Assembly: GCA_030704615.1 (NCBI GenBank)
Contig: CM060731.1
Coordinates: 96,018,756-96,082,755 of the forward strand
Direction of reading: 5' to 3'
DNA: 64,000 bases
Source of the DNA: Takakia lepidozioides
Taxonomy: Eukaryota; Streptophyta; Takakiopsida; Takakiales; Takakiaceae
How positions within the stretch are numbered: position 1 is the first letter of the stretch; each line of letters opens with the position of its first letter. Position numbers and translations under genes: made by a program. Positions 11,034-23,059 of the stretch are shown here, in pieces. The notes beneath the pieces are model-generated. The model had not been told where the DNA came from and did not search any database. It worked only from the letters and a program-made list of their open reading frames with translations.

Positions 11034-12175
11034 AGAAAAAGAAGGAGAAATGGAAATCCTAGAGGAACCAGCCACTGTGAGTTTACAGGATGAAGTGGTG
11101 ACTGGTTGGACAATCACAGCTGATGAGCAAGTGAGGGAAGTGAATGTGGGAACTAAAGAGGAACCGAGGATGGTGAAGGTAGGAGCTGATTTGGAGCCAG
11201 AATTCTTTGAAGAAGCTAAGAGTTTGTTCATCAAATACAGAGATGTATTTGCTTGGAGCTATGAGGATCTAAAAGGGATACCACCTGAAATCTGTCAGCA
11301 TAAGATTGAACTGGAACGGGGTCAGTACCAATCAAGCAGGCAAGGTACAGAATGAATCCCAACTACGCACAGAAGGTTGGAGAAGAGATCAAGAAGTTGG
11401 CTGAGGCTAAGTTTATATACCCAATAGAGTATACAACTTGGTTGTCACCCATTGTGATAGTTCCAAGAAGAATGGTAAACTAAGAGTTTGTGTGAACTAC
11501 AAGAAGCTGAATGCTTGTACGAAGAAAGATCCTTTCCCTTTGCCATTCACAGAAGCAGTATTAGACACTGTGGCAGGCCATGAGATGTACTCATTCATGG
11601 ATGGCTTAGTGGTTATAATCAAGTGCAAGTGGCAGAAGAAGAGACCAAGGAAAAACAGCTTTCATCACAGACTGGGGTGCTTATGCATACAAAGTCATGC
11701 CCTTTGGACTTTGTAATGCACCAGCGACCTTTCAGAGAGTGATAAGTGAATCTTTTCATGAGTATCTGGATGATTTCATGCAGGTATTTTCTTGGATGAT
11801 TTCAGTGTGTACAGCTCTAAGAATGAGCACTTGCATAAATTGGAGTTATGTCTGGCCAGATGCAGGATGAGAGGTCTGGGCCTGAATCCAGAGAAGTGTA
11901 CTTTCTGTGTGAACTCAGGGGTGCTTCTGGGACACATTGTGTGTAAGAGGGGACTTCTTGTGGATCCCAGGAAAACAGAGGCCATTAAAGCCTCTCCACC
12001 ACCAGTGAATGTTAAGAGTCTAAGGAGATTCCTTGGACAAACCAGTTATTACAGAAGATTTGTCAGACGGTATGCACAGATAGCAGCACCATTGAGCAAA
12101 CTTCTGAAGAAAGATGCAGTGTTTGCATGGACACCTGAATGTCAACAGCTTTTGAGGAACTTACATTGTCAGTAA
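10996..12175 (+). pseudogene. Ty3/gypsy reverse transcriptase, frameshifted
   Basis: Three overlapping frames carry the reverse transcriptase blocks in order. 'FIKYRDVFAWSYEDLKGIP' (11,228-11,283) is the usual entry. 'KKNGKLRVCVNYKKLNACTKKDPFPLP' (about 11,467-11,550) is next, then '[24 protein letters not shown]' (about 11,670-11,745). The catalytic '[10 protein letters not shown]' (about 11,785-11,820, the YxDD-type motif as LDD) and the 'LLGHIV' and 'RFLGQTSYYRRFV' thumb blocks (11,925-12,070) follow. Each breakpoint is a small indel. It makes cDNA from the element's RNA in active relatives; this copy cannot. Confidence 0.85.
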
Positions 12176-12987
12176 CAACTACACCTGTGCTGATTAGTCC
12201 TCACTGGCAGGAAATATTTCATGTTCACTGTGATGCTTCTAGAGAAGCACTAGGAGCAGTGTTAGCCCAAAATGTAACAGGAAGGATAGATTCACCTGTG
12301 TACTATGCTAGCCGATTGATGAACAATGCCGAAAGAAATTATAGCACAACGGAAAGAGAAGCATTGGCAATGATCTATGCAGTGAAGAAATTCAGGCATT
12401 ACCTGTTGGGCAAGAAGTTTATGTTCTATGTGGATCACCAGGCTCTGATATACCTGGTAAACAAACCTCTGATAAGCGGAAGAATAGCAAGATGGTTGAT
12501 AATCTTGCACGAGTTTGAGTTCGAGGTTGTTTACAAGCCTGGGAGACTGCATCTTGTGGCGGATCACTTGTCACGGTTATCAACAGGAGAACCAGCCACA
12601 GGAATAGATGATCAATTACCAGATGCGAGTCTATTTGAAGTGGAGGTGCAGGGAAGTGCAGATGACTGGTTAGATTGGCAGTGGCCAATCAGATACTACC
12701 TTGCTCATGGTCAGTGCCCACCAAGTTATGGAAAGGAGCAGAGAAAGAGAATTGCTATCAAGGCTCTACCTTACACTATGGTAGGGAGCAGAATGTATAA
12801 GCTAGGACCAGATGGAGTGCTGAAGCGATGCTTATACCACCATGAAGTTGATAAAGTTTTGGAGGAAGTTCATAAAGGAGTGGCAGGAGGTCATTTTGGA
12901 GAAGAGACTACCAGTAGGAAATACTACATGCAGGTTACTGGTGGCCTACTTTGTTCAAAGATGTACACAGTATTGTCAGAGTTGTGA
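12139..12987 (+). pseudogene. Ty3/gypsy RNase H and integrase zinc-binding region
   Basis: A 282-codon frame beginning 'FEELTLSVTTTPVLISPHW', with RNase H motifs 'HVHCDASREALGAVL', 'YSTTEREALAMIYAVKKFRHYL' and 'YVDHQALIYL', then 'YKPGRLHLVADHLSRL'. The C-terminal part enters the integrase N-terminal zinc-binding domain ('HKGVAGGHFG') before a frame change at about 12,940. Residue order and length match gypsy polyproteins. The CxxC half of the zinc site ('CQSCDEC') continues in the next frame. Confidence 0.85.
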
Positions 12988-13960
12988 TGAATGTCAGAGG
13001 CTAGGACCTTTGCAGAGATCTGGGAAGATGGCTTTGCATCCTACAATGCCTACGGAACCATTTCAGAAATGGGGACTAGACTTTGTTGGACCAATTAAAC
13101 CCACCAGCCAAGAATACACAGAACAGGTACATAATTACAGCCACTGATTATACTACGAAGTGGGTGGAAGCTAAAGCTTTGAGGGACAACACAGCAAAGT
13201 CCACAGCAAGGTTTCCTGTATGAGAACATACTTACACGATTTGGCTGTCCCTTGGAATTTATCAGTGATCAGGGAAGTCACTTTATTAATGAGACCATTG
13301 AATTATTGACTAAAGAGTTCATGATTGTGCATAGAAAGAGTACACATATTACCCACAGGGTAATGGGCAGGCAGAGGCTACCAACAAAATACTATGTACT
13401 ATCTTGACTAAGATAGTCAATGCAAACAGAACGGATTGGGATACAAAGCTGCTGACAGCTTTGTGGTCATACAGGACTTCATATAAAGTCACCATTAAGT
13501 ATACACCATTCCAATTAGTTTATGGTATGGAAGCTTTACAGTGGAATTCCTGTTACCTACCATGAGAACGGAAATGGGGAAAGAGAATGGAATTGCAAGA
13601 TTCCATTAAGGTCAGGAAACATGAATTATACCATGTGGAAGAAGTACGTGCTGATGCAGCTGATAATATGACCAGAATTCAGATGAAGAGGAAGGAACAG
13701 TTTAATGAAGGCAAGTTAAAGACTTTTAAGACGGGAGATTTGGTTCTATGGTTGCAGAAGAAAGGAAAGATTAACATTCTAAGCGTAAATCACCATGGAA
13801 TAACCTTATGTCATACAAGATGTAATGATAACAACACGCCATGTTTACAAGCATTAACAAAAGAAATGTTGGGAAGAGTCAATGCCAATAATTTGAAGGG
13901 GTACAGTGGTATCCATGACAAACCATTACAGCATGATTTGCAGGTTGAAACGCAAAGGCC
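12842..13960 (+). pseudogene. Ty3/gypsy integrase, frameshifted
   Basis: Pieces in several frames give the zinc-site second half 'CQSCDECQRLGPLQ' (about 12,975), the first catalytic aspartate in 'KWGLDFVGPI' (about 13,070), the second in 'FISDQGSHFINE' (about 13,260) and the glutamate in 'GNGQAEATNKIL' (about 13,360). A C-terminal chromodomain-less tail ends near 13,950 with 'NLKGYSGIHDKPLQHDL'. A second fragment of the same integrase tail lies at 24,298-24,955, so this family is present at least twice. Confidence 0.83.
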
Positions 13961-14039
13961 GTCACGGGCTGCGCCAGTGTTACCAACGGAATATGGATCC
14001 CTTGTCGCTAGGCCAAGCATATATGACCGGGGCGGGCAG

Positions 14040-14410
14040 AACAAGCGCGACACAACCTATCACAAGCCCATCAAGGCGCGACACACCTATCACCATCACA
14101 GCCCATCAATGTGCGACACAGCCTATCACAGCCCATCAGGGCGGCGACACAGCCTATCACAGCCCATCAAGGCGCGACATAGCCTATCACACCCATCCAT
14201 CAATGCCGCGACACAAGCCTATCACACAAGCCCATCAAGGCACGACACAGCCTATCACAGCACAGCCCATCAAGGCTCGACACATCATTCACACATATCA
14301 CACAGCCTACCACACATGTTACATACAGCCTATCCACATCACAGCTACCACATGTATCACAGCTATCACGGCATACCACAGTATGACACACCTGTCACAG
14401 CTTAACACAG
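14040..14410. repeat. CACAGCC-type minisatellite
   Basis: Irregular tandem units of about 20-30 bp built on GACACAGCCTATCACAGCCCATCAAGGCG-like words. It directly follows the gypsy pol remnant. Similar but shorter CACAGCC arrays sit inside the LTRs at 1-386, 3,465-3,804 and 23,195-23,420. Long open frames through it are products of the repeat. Confidence 0.75.
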
Positions 14411-14439
14411 CCTACTAGGGTTACACAATCCATAGAATC

Positions 14440-14820
14440 AGTGACAGTGGACGCAGGATACTCAGGGAATGGCCGTCGGAAGAAAGGACGGAAGTCAGTT
14501 AGAAGGGGACACGTGGAAGTCAGGGCGCAACACAGCTGAGAGGAAGTGCAAGAACAGATCTCATCAAGAAAGAGGACAAGAATGGCCGTCAAAATACCTA
14601 ATCACGCGTCAATTTGGATGAATGGCGGGCCCATTAATGAATACAGAAAAGGGGCAACAGAACAAACGGCAAGTACAGAAAACGAATTCTTGCACATGCA
14701 TGTGTTTTCCTATGGACAGTCCAACAAGCGAAAGTCCACTAAAGAAAATTAAATCTAAAATCCAGTCACAGCGGTTACAGCCAATCGAAAGCAGAGAAGG
14801 GATAGAAAATTGGAGGGAAA
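14440..14820 (+). repeat. Dispersed ~380-bp repeat (copy 1)
   Basis: It matches 53,970-54,350 in reverse orientation over its whole length. Shared words include GACACGTGGAAGTCAGGGCG, AAGAAAGAGGACAAGAATGG, GGCGGGCCCATTAATGAATA and CAGTCACAGCGGTTACAGCC. Noncoding; the first copy is within a retroelement and the second is the centre of a foldback structure. Confidence 0.7.
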
Positions 14821-14989
14821 TTAAGCCAAGAGTCGGCGTCGTTCTAAGTAACGGGCGTCGCGACGGGACAAACCATCAATGCGATAGCTTTGAAGCTATG
14901 GAGGAACTAACAGACTATACGCTCGCAATATTACTTACGCCTTGGCATAGGGACGAAAGAACATAACGGATCTTTTCTCTTGATCGATG

Positions 14990-17177
14990 CTTGCAAGCCC
15001 CGCAGGCTTACAAGAAATTACCCATAGCGTTTTGTGGCACACCATACGTTTTTGCTTGTGCACTACAGGCATTTCTTCATTGTTACAGCCAAAACATTTC
15101 TGAGGGTCTAGAATGAAGAGAGTGAGAGGAATGGAAATAAATCAGGGTGAAGAGCACCACAATCCTGCAGAAACAAACGATTGCTACTCCACAGGCGGTG
15201 AAGGTTACTGAAAGAGCTGCGATGGAAGGATTGCAAAAGCAAAGATTGGACATTGCACCATAGACAGTACATGTTACAATTCCTCCAGAACTTTGAGCCA
15301 AGGACAAGAGCAACAACGGTGAAGGGAGTTGAATTACTAATTACTCCCCTATACCATACAGCAATTGTTTCGATTGCGCAGCAGGCCAGGTGCATGTGGA
15401 GGAGCACAGGGCAAGACTGCAAATAGGGGACTTATTCCAAGAAGGGAGTTTCTTTAAAACTCAGGGTTATGCTTGTACCACAGGCCGTGTACCCAGGGCT
15501 AAGAGAGGTAGGCCAGGTATTGAACGTCTGTTTGCCATGAAACAGAACCAACAGTATTTGAGCAGATCCTTGACAGAAGAATACTCAAAGCCTGAGAGGA
15601 GAAGAGGTAGAATGGGCGGACATAATGTACAACGCACTGGTAGAGGAGATGAAAGATTACAGGGTATTGCGCAAAGTCTCCTATCATAGTGTCTGGCCCA
15701 ATATTGCTCAAAATATTCTTGATTCTGGCATACTGAGATGCGCGAGAAATAAAGGAGATGGAGTGTTTGAGCCAGAAACCACTGCAATGGAAGAGCAAGG
15801 CTCTCACACAGTGAGGGTGGACTGGCAGGCAACCCGAGACTAAGAGACAGAGACGGGGAAAGACTGTAGTGGCGGATCCACTGGCTTCAACCGAATCCGC
15901 ATGATAATGTTTCCCAAGCTCTTGTGCAGAAGTGGCACAGAACGCACAGAGAACTGCTATTACTGGAAGCAGGACCTTCAGAGAGGGAAGAGGAAGTTAC
16001 TTCAGTATCACAGCCATCACAGCCAGATGATCGGCTTGTCACAAAGTTCCCACAAGTTGTCCATGCAGTTCAAACCAGAAATAATTGATTTAGAAAAAGA
16101 AGGGTTAGAATTCCCACTACAGAACATGTGGTGGCAGAAATTGAGAAGGGGGACCTTCTCTATGAATATTCTGGTATGGTCAAGGACACAGTGATTCCGG
16201 GGTGCAACGGTTGTCCAGGGGAAACCCTGCGGCGCATATAATACACACACATGTGACGGAGGTACCACGGGTAGACTGCCAAGACAACTGCAGCACCCGT
16301 GACGGATGGAGTGGTTCAGGAAGAAATCTGGTGGGGCAAATGGCCTGAGTGGTTCGTAAGGCATCACATCTACTGTTGGAGGATCAAGGAGAACAGCAGC
16401 AAGCTCACCAAGATGGACCCTCACAGGCGATGCTTATGAGTTCCATAAACAGGACACTTAATTTGTTGGTACTTATGTCAAATCACATGTTCCCACTACT
16501 CAATTGGCAGCTTTGAGGGAGGAACCTCAGGAAGGAGTTTGAGGCTCGACTTGCCACAGAGTGTGCAAAATAAGGTCGATGAAGAGGTCACTCTCAAGAT
16601 GCAACAAAGACTTGGAGAGTACAGAAGCGTTTTTGCAATTGGCCAAGGAACAATTGATTGAGGCAGGCTCTCGCAGCAAGACCAGTTGCACGAAGCACAT
16701 AAGCAACAGCTATACAAATGCAAGTGGAGCATGAAAGCAAGTTGCAACAAGTGAATGCACTACATACGGAGTTGCAGACAGTGCATTACAGGATGGCCAT
16801 CCAATGTGCTACACTCACAACTATGCTTGACCAATCTACAACAAAAATAAACAGTCAAGCGGAAAGATGTACGAAGGCAGAGGCAGAAAATGTTGAGCAA
16901 TTGAAACTCATTGTCGATATAAAGAATACAATCTGTCGCAATGAGGATACTTTTTCAAGCAATACCGACAGGTTGAAGCTGACCAAGAAGACACATCTGG
17001 AGTTGCAACAAACAATCATGGCCAATAGAAATGAAATCTCTGTCACTAACAAGGCTTGGAATGAAGCCACTAATCTGCTTGCTGCCTATGCAAATTTGGT
17101 TGAAACCTCAGCAAAGCGAATGGAGGCTTTACAACAACAGTTAGATATGTACAAACTCAGAGAGGAGCAGACTCTCC
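14990..17177 (+). pseudogene. Unknown retroelement ORF with coiled coil, 5' part
   Basis: Frames at 15,390-15,689, 15,625-15,843, 15,901-16,194 and 16,718-17,177 run in one direction and read as pieces of one decayed protein. The last piece is rich in Gln, Glu, Leu and Lys with heptad-like spacing ('LQQVNALHTELQTVHYRM', 'SAKRMEALQQQLDMYKLRE'), a likely coiled coil. The coding sequence breaks at the join with ParB-methylase copy 2 and resumes beyond it at 21,719 with more coiled coil. No catalytic motif is visible. Its place before a polypurine tract and LTR suggests a Gag-like protein of a non-autonomous element, or an extra 3' ORF after pol. I do not recognise the family. Confidence 0.45.
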
Positions 17178-18629
17178 GTGTGGGACGGCAATCATCGCCT
17201 CCTGGCATGGATGGAGCACATTGCGCAAGCCCACCCCAACGATCTCGATTGCATTTCCCCGTCGATTGTGTTGTGCTGAGGTTTGCGGGGCCCAAAGATC
17301 GCAGTCTTCTCAAAGCTGCAATGGCCGACATCAACTCGTAAGCTACAACCCCTCTCGCTTTTGGACTTTTGAATTTGGAAGTCATTTCATTGCGAATCCT
17401 CATATATGATGAAAATTCCCATTTCAGTATTGTTTGATGGAAATGTGGCACTGCAGGGTGACTGAGAATGCCTTCATTGCCACGAACTTGTCCATATGCT
17501 CTTCCGAGTGAAGGATGTCGGGAAGCAGGGGGTGCAAGAGTTTGCCAATTCCCTCAGTGCCGACTCCCTGCGCAAGTCGGAGGCAAGGCAGACAGAACCT
17601 GTATAGGCTGAGCGTCGACGCCATGGTGGACTACATATTTCGGGTAAAGCTCCTCACAGTTTTGTTGAGCTAATTTGTCTCTCCTCCCCAATAGAAGAAA
17701 TTGTGTTGAGCAGGATCTCTAGATCTTATGTGGCGGCCTTTTCGAAATACGAAAATACAGCAGGATTTGCACATGCGCGGAGGTTCTACATGGAGTCAGA
17801 GGAGAAGAATCCAACCCTCCCGGAACTCGAATCGTATGTCAAAGCTGCGGAGGTGAGGGCCCGCATAAAGTACAAGTCGCGGATGGTAAAGTCGTGGCCA
17901 TAGCTGATCCCGCCTTGGTGCCGACTTTCTGGTGAGGTGGGGAAGCACTACTCTCGCGCTCTGAAGCCCACGATGACATTGGAGAAGCTCCATCGTCTAG
18001 CCACATCCTGTGTGGATGCAACAGAAAGGTGATACATTCTTAACCAATTGGTGGTGGCAAACACACTCCTTTTGTGGTGTTTGGCGCTTACGAATATGCT
18101 GGGTGGTTTGGACAGACCCGGTGGCTCCAAATCTGGAATGGTTCCCAAAGTACCAGGGACATGTGGAGCTTTCCCCAACCGGACAAACTCCTGACCCCAC
18201 CCACATTCGACATGTGGATGAACCGCATGACATGGTGTTTTCAGGTACTCCCCACGCTTCGTTTGGGGCTTGTACTCTAGTAGGGGGGTGATTCATGTAT
18301 TTTTTGGAGACGCGATCTGATGACCTCTCCACAGGTTACGACCGAATGCGCAAGAGCAGCTGGACACAACAAGCACATCAGTTCAAGATGGAGATATCTC
18401 CGGCAGCAGAGAGCCTACGTGACTATGTGACGAGGTACTTTCTCTGCTCTACACAACCAACCTATTCTTTTCGTGAGATAGAAAGATGCTCGACGGAGCC
18501 AAGAGTCTTCACCGGACCAGCGAACGCGGACCAAAGCAAGCAATGCGCCTTCTGTACAGGTACATACGCGCTGCCTTTCTTTCAAGTCCTGGCATTGCAG
18601 GATGTTAGAGGCCTCAAGTGGTTGTAGGG

Positions 18630-19135
18630 AAAATGGCGCCGAATTTCCAGTCAGGCTCCAAAAAATGGCTAAGTCCCTAGACTGGCTGGCCCGGAACTGG
18701 AAATTCGGGCCATTTTCCAGTTCCAGGCCCTATTGCCGTTCAGGGACTTACCCATTTTCGGCCCAAGTCCCTAGACTGGCTGCCCTGAAGTGGAATTCGG
18801 CGCCATATTCCAGTTTTAGGCCTATTGCCGTTCAGGGAGTTAGCCATTTTCGGCCTAAGTCCCTAGTGTGGCTGGCCCGGAACTGGAAATTCGGCGCCGT
18901 TTTCCAGTTCTAGGCCCTATTGCCGTCCAGGGACTTAGCCATTTTCGGGCTAAGTCCCTAGACTGGCTGGCCCGGAACTGGAAATTCGGCGCCGTTTTCC
19001 AGTTCTAGGCCCTATTGCCGTCGAGGGATAGCCATTTTCGGGCTAAGTCCCTAGACTGGGTGGCCCTGAAGTGGAAATTCGGCGCCATATTCCAGTTGTA
19101 GGCCCTATTGCCGTTCAGAGACTTAGCCATTTTCG
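18630..19135. repeat. ~95-bp hairpin array (intron of ParB-methylase copy 2)
   Basis: About five units of the same GGCGCC / GGGACTTAGCC palindromic repeat found in copies 1 and 3, in the same intron. Unit number differs between copies (about 5, 8 and 11), so the array expands or contracts after duplication. Confidence 0.85.
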
Positions 19136-19619
19136 GACCTCATTGTGTTTTTCATGAATGCAGGTACTGTAAGTTCTCGCTTTGGAGAAAGGTCTCGTTT
19201 TCGAGCCACCATTCTTCCTGGCATGGAGGAACCCTGGGGCTGACTCCATGTACACTGACGATATTGTGAAGGAGTGGCATCTGGAACATTTGCGTGATTG
19301 CCCTTGGTATGTGGACCTTCCGCCCGGCTCGCTCGACCCATCCGAGTTTCAATTGAAGCTGGATGCTGAATTCCGACGAAACCGGGCTCCGCTGCTCCGT
19401 TGGGTGCAAAAGAGGCAAAAGCGCTTGCGAACTCCAGGAAAGCGGCAGAGCTTGCTCAGGCAGGAATTCAGGAGAAATTGCATGAGAAGAGTAAAGGTCA
19501 AAGGAAAAGGACAAGGAAACAGGTGACTGCAGTAACACCCCAAAAAGAAAAAACCATCGGGCATCGGAGGAGGCGCAGGAGGGGACCCAAGAGAGTGACT
19601 CCGACGCCGATTTTGTTCA

Positions 19620-20280
19620 AGGTCCTGCGACTGCTGTTGCTCCTACCCAGTCACCGTCGTCGGGTTCCCAAGTCAGTTCGGAGTGGGACGGCTCTGCCAA
19701 GAAGTTGGCATTTGAGGGCGAGCCTACACGGCGGTATTCGGCGGTGACGTTTACGCACAGGCCAAAAGCTAGAACCTCAACCATCATCCAATGCGTCAAT
19801 GAGAGCTTCCTTGACGCTCTTGCTGCCAGGGCGAAGAGGTGGCACACAACAAGTCTCTGGCGGAGCAGAAGGGGGAAAGCCAAGAAGAGGGCTGCCGGTA
19901 CAGAGCCTAAAGACACCCCTGGTTTTGAAGCCATGATGGAATTCTTCACGGCTGTGAGCACGAATTGCAAGAGCACTCGGGGGGGGTTGAGGTGGAGAGA
20001 GCTTGCGACATGATTCTCCTCGACATTCCAGATGGGGAGCTGCTGGAGGGCGTGGATGGTGTGCCCACCTGGAACAGGTTTACTGAGGACTACTGGAAAG
20101 CCGGGTTTGGGCTGGCGGGGATGCTTCTGGATGACGGTGGATGTGTGGTTGTCCTTGCCACGAGAGGGAAGACCACAGAGAATGCGGTGGCAAGGTGGAC
20201 ACCGAAAAGTGTCACCCCGGTCCTCCTCAGAAATGGTTCTGCATCAGTACGCAGGGGTTGCGAACAGAGGGCCAAAGTGT
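19620..20280 (+). pseudogene. ParB-methylase copy 2: motif-IV exon
   Basis: Reading across small frameshifts gives 'EGEPTRRYSA', 'KAKKRAAGTEPKDTPGFEAMMEFFTAVS', then 'ERACDMILLDIPDGELLEG' (DIPD codons at 20,021-20,032) and 'FTEDYWKAGFGLAGMLLDDGGCVVVLA'. In N6/N4 DNA methyltransferases the equivalent strand is D-L-I-x-x-D-P-P-Y, followed by a helix and an L-x-x-G-G turn and strand. The pattern fits, but Pro-Tyr is replaced by Pro-Asp after an Ile. Copy 3 has the same DIPD, so it is a family trait, not a copy-specific error. Confidence 0.72.
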
Positions 20281-20367
20281 AAGTTATCAATCTATTGCAT
20301 TCACTTCATATTGTGGTGTATGTTAAGTAGACCCTGGAATTGATCCCTTCTTTGTTGGATGTGCAGA

Positions 20368-20912
20368 CATTGGTGTTTGAGGCATATTGCTTTGTGAAGC
20401 GAGGGTCTACGTTCAAATTCCGCACGACGGTCGTCTTGTTGATGCCGCTGTGGACCCTGTAACCTACGATGTCCTCTACAACTATGTGCCCCACTCTAGT
20501 ATGCCGAAGGACAAGACAGGCAAACCGTGGCGGTACAGCCGGACCCGGAGCCCTGCTTTCATCCAAACCCTCATGGAGACGTGCTCGGATGTCCAAGGGC
20601 GGATTCTGGACCTCACATGCGGCACGGGTAAGCCTTCACGTGCTCAGTTTGTCCCTGGCCCCATTGCAATTGCATGCCGCAAGCTATTAACCGCCCGCTT
20701 TGTTCCTCAGGTGCTTCAATGTGGGCAGGGACGTTGTCCGACAGGCATGTGTTCGCCTTCGAGCCAGATACTGCCCTCCACAACTCGGAACTTGCAGCGG
20801 CTGAACGTCTGCCGAAAGAGGAAGAGGCATCCTCGGAGGATGAGGAAAAATCCGAGAAGGAGCAGGGGGAGGAAGTTGGGATCGAGGCCGAGGAGCCCCC
20901 GGTTTACGAGTG
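20368..20912 (+). pseudogene. ParB-methylase copy 2: motif-I exons
   Basis: The first exon carries 'TLVFEAYCFVKRGSTF' to 'AFIQTLMETCSDVQGRILDLTCGT' and ends at a GT donor (about 20,626). The second starts after TTCCTCAG (about 20,711) with 'ASMWAGTLSDRHVFAFEPD' and continues into an acidic stretch. Joined in phase, they give the D-x-x-C-G-T-G SAM-binding loop followed by a strand ending in an acidic residue and an 'AAERL' helix. This is the C-terminal core of beta-class N6/N4 methylases. Unlike copy 3, this copy has GAG instead of a stop before 'PPVYE'. Confidence 0.78.
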
Positions 20913-21718
20913 AGTGGTGGCATTGTAAGTTGCCTCCAGATTTTGTGAGGCACCTCCCTCCGCTCTCTTATTTCATTGAAAACCCTTTCTGGTTGTGCTG
21001 GTATTGACATTCTTCAAGTGGATTTGTTCTTACTGTAGGATGCCAAGTACTGCCGGAGGGACGTCTACACCGGAGTTCATGGACAGGAGGAACGTGCCTT
21101 TTTTTGCCAGGGGGGATTTCATGCCTAGTCCAGAAAGGGAGTACATCCTTCCTACTTATGCTGCCCGGCTTGCTTCGGTGTCCATTAGGAGGTGTTCCGA
21201 ACGTAGTCGTGTACAGCAGATTTTAGACGAGGCAAGCCTCAAGAAAATGAAGATGAGGGAGAGGAGGCAGCAGCTATTAGAGCCCGTCGAGCTCGTAGAT
21301 TTGTGTTGGATTCTGCTGAGGAAAGTGGGGGAGAAGACGCAGAAGATTCCCAGGAGGTGAGGTGGACAGTCCCCCAAGGAGAGGACGGGATTTTTGAGAG
21401 GCATAGTGGAACTGATGCATCACAGAGCTCGGAGGATGAGGGGGATGAGGGGATGAGGAAGAAGGTGGGGCAAGTTCCTCGGAGGTGTAGGAGAGTAGTG
21501 CCCATTCCGGCTATGACAGTTAGAACACACTTGTATAGACGTGGCTTGCCACAAAATTTGCAATAAAATGTTGCATTTCAAGTCCACTGGTGCCACATTC
21601 CAACTTCACATGACCCTATTTCCGTGCCTCCTAACCCTATTTCCGTGGACTCACAATGGTCTGCTCATGCTTTTTTTGTTTTCCGCTCATGCTCATGCCG
21701 CTCATGAAATAGCAGCCC

Positions 21719-22980
21719 CCTACAAGAGGATGTAGACGGACTCCAGACTCAAGTGGAAGACCTCACTTCAAACATCGACCAAAGAGTCTATATCCCTTAG
21801 GAACAGCTAATGGCTTCTTATTTACAAGCCAGAACTTTGGCTTTTCAGTCTTCACAGGAGGGGTAGGAGATGCCAATGATACAAGAGCCAGTACCACCAC
21901 CACCACAACAAGTCACTGTACCAATAGCTGAACCTGTGGTTACTACAACCACACCACAGCCACCACAGCCGGAGGTATGGGGCAATGCCGCTTTTAACCA
22001 CCTAAAACTCCAGCTGCCAGGGAGTACAGTAGGGCTATGATTATGCCCTTCAACCAAATTCCCATCATGTTGGATTTGGCTTGGAAAGAATTTAGTCCTC
22101 CGCAGTCATTCGCACATTACTACCAAATCATGCGTATATGGCTGCCAGTGGCAACTAGGACTAAAGTTCTTCCGAACAATCGACATATTGAAGATCATCA
22201 CTTTGCACAATACTGGCACGAAGCAGGTACCATGTTGAGGGAATTGATTGCTTTCCAGGTTGTACATGGACTCATTTATACCAAGACCAAGGAGATAGCA
22301 AGTATTGTCATGGGGTGCGGGTTATACTACGCTGCTTGTTTTCTGGTACGTTACCACATTGAGCAACAAAAGATGCAAACACGCTTTCTGAGTTATTCCA
22401 GTGGAGATCATTGGGTATTACCTTCGGTGCCACCTCATATGTACCTATATGACCCAAAAGTTATGATGCAAAAGGATTCTCAATTCGTTCATGGTTTCAA
22501 GCGGCCTGGAACCATCTGTCAACACAGAAATTTGGCATTGATGACATTTTCTATAAGGGACATGTGGCATGGAAATACTTGCACGCTGCACCAGTAATTG
22601 GTACCCCACTCACCTGGACAGACAAGGAGCTCAGTGTCTACACCAATTTTGTTGTTCAGCGGTTACACCAAGTTGTAAAATACAAACTTCCAGACATGGT
22701 AGGACAGCATTGTATGCCCCAGATGATTCCACAAAAAGTTCAAAAATTAAAACACCTGAGAAGCGATGAGGATTCTGATACAACTGTTTCTTCACCGAAT
22801 TCTTTTGACATGGGAGAAGACTATGCAGTTCAGATGGCAGAGAAGAAGCGAAGGGGGTCTCCTATGCCGGAAATGTTACCTCGATATCAGCCTCCAGAGG
22901 GCCTCACTTATCCAGGTAGTGATCAACCATCTCCGTCAACCAGAGACAGATCTCGGGCTCGTACACACAATCCGCCATGA
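21719..22980 (+). pseudogene. Unknown retroelement ORF, 3' part
   Basis: It continues the coiled coil cut at 17,177 ('LQEDVDGLQTQVEDLTSNID'), then a proline/glutamine-rich linker. A 186-codon frame follows (22,037-22,597, 'MPFNQIPIMLDLAWKEFSPP...'), then a shifted frame to 22,980 ending in a basic, Ser/Pro-rich tail ('SPSTRDRSRARTHNPP'). The tail stops 80 bp before a polypurine tract and LTR. The aromatic-rich central domain is not one I recognise. A Gag-like structural role is inferred only from position and overall composition. Confidence 0.45.
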
Positions 22981-23059
22981 AACTCTCAACGTCAAGAAGG
23001 TGCTCACTCACAAAGGTTTGCTAGTCGAAATCAGTAAACCGTGAGGACACGGCTTTTTG

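Larger units (their letters stand above)
17178..21718 (+). mobile_element. ParB-methylase transposon, partial copy 2
   Basis: A 5'-truncated copy starting inside the ParB exon ('VGRQSSPPGMDGAH' frame over the GTGTGGGACGGCAATCATCG sequence) and ending at the transposon terminus, whose reverse complement is GGGCTGCTATTTCATGAGC (21,718). Exon blocks run in the same order as copy 3: 17,338 (intron donor), 17,455-17,645, 17,750-17,910, 18,115-18,245, 18,335-18,560, hairpin-array intron, 19,160-19,530, 19,620-20,280, 20,368-20,625, 20,712-20,912 and 21,039-21,490. Small indels break several exons. It interrupts a retroelement ORF that continues on both sides. Confidence 0.87.

Noticed and set aside
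14040-14410. Thr/His/Ser-rich open frames over the minisatellite
   Set aside because: Products of the CACAGCC repeat; several frames are open at once.
14040-14410. CRISPR-like array
   Set aside because: The units are variable, there are no unique equal-length spacers and the context is a eukaryotic retroelement.
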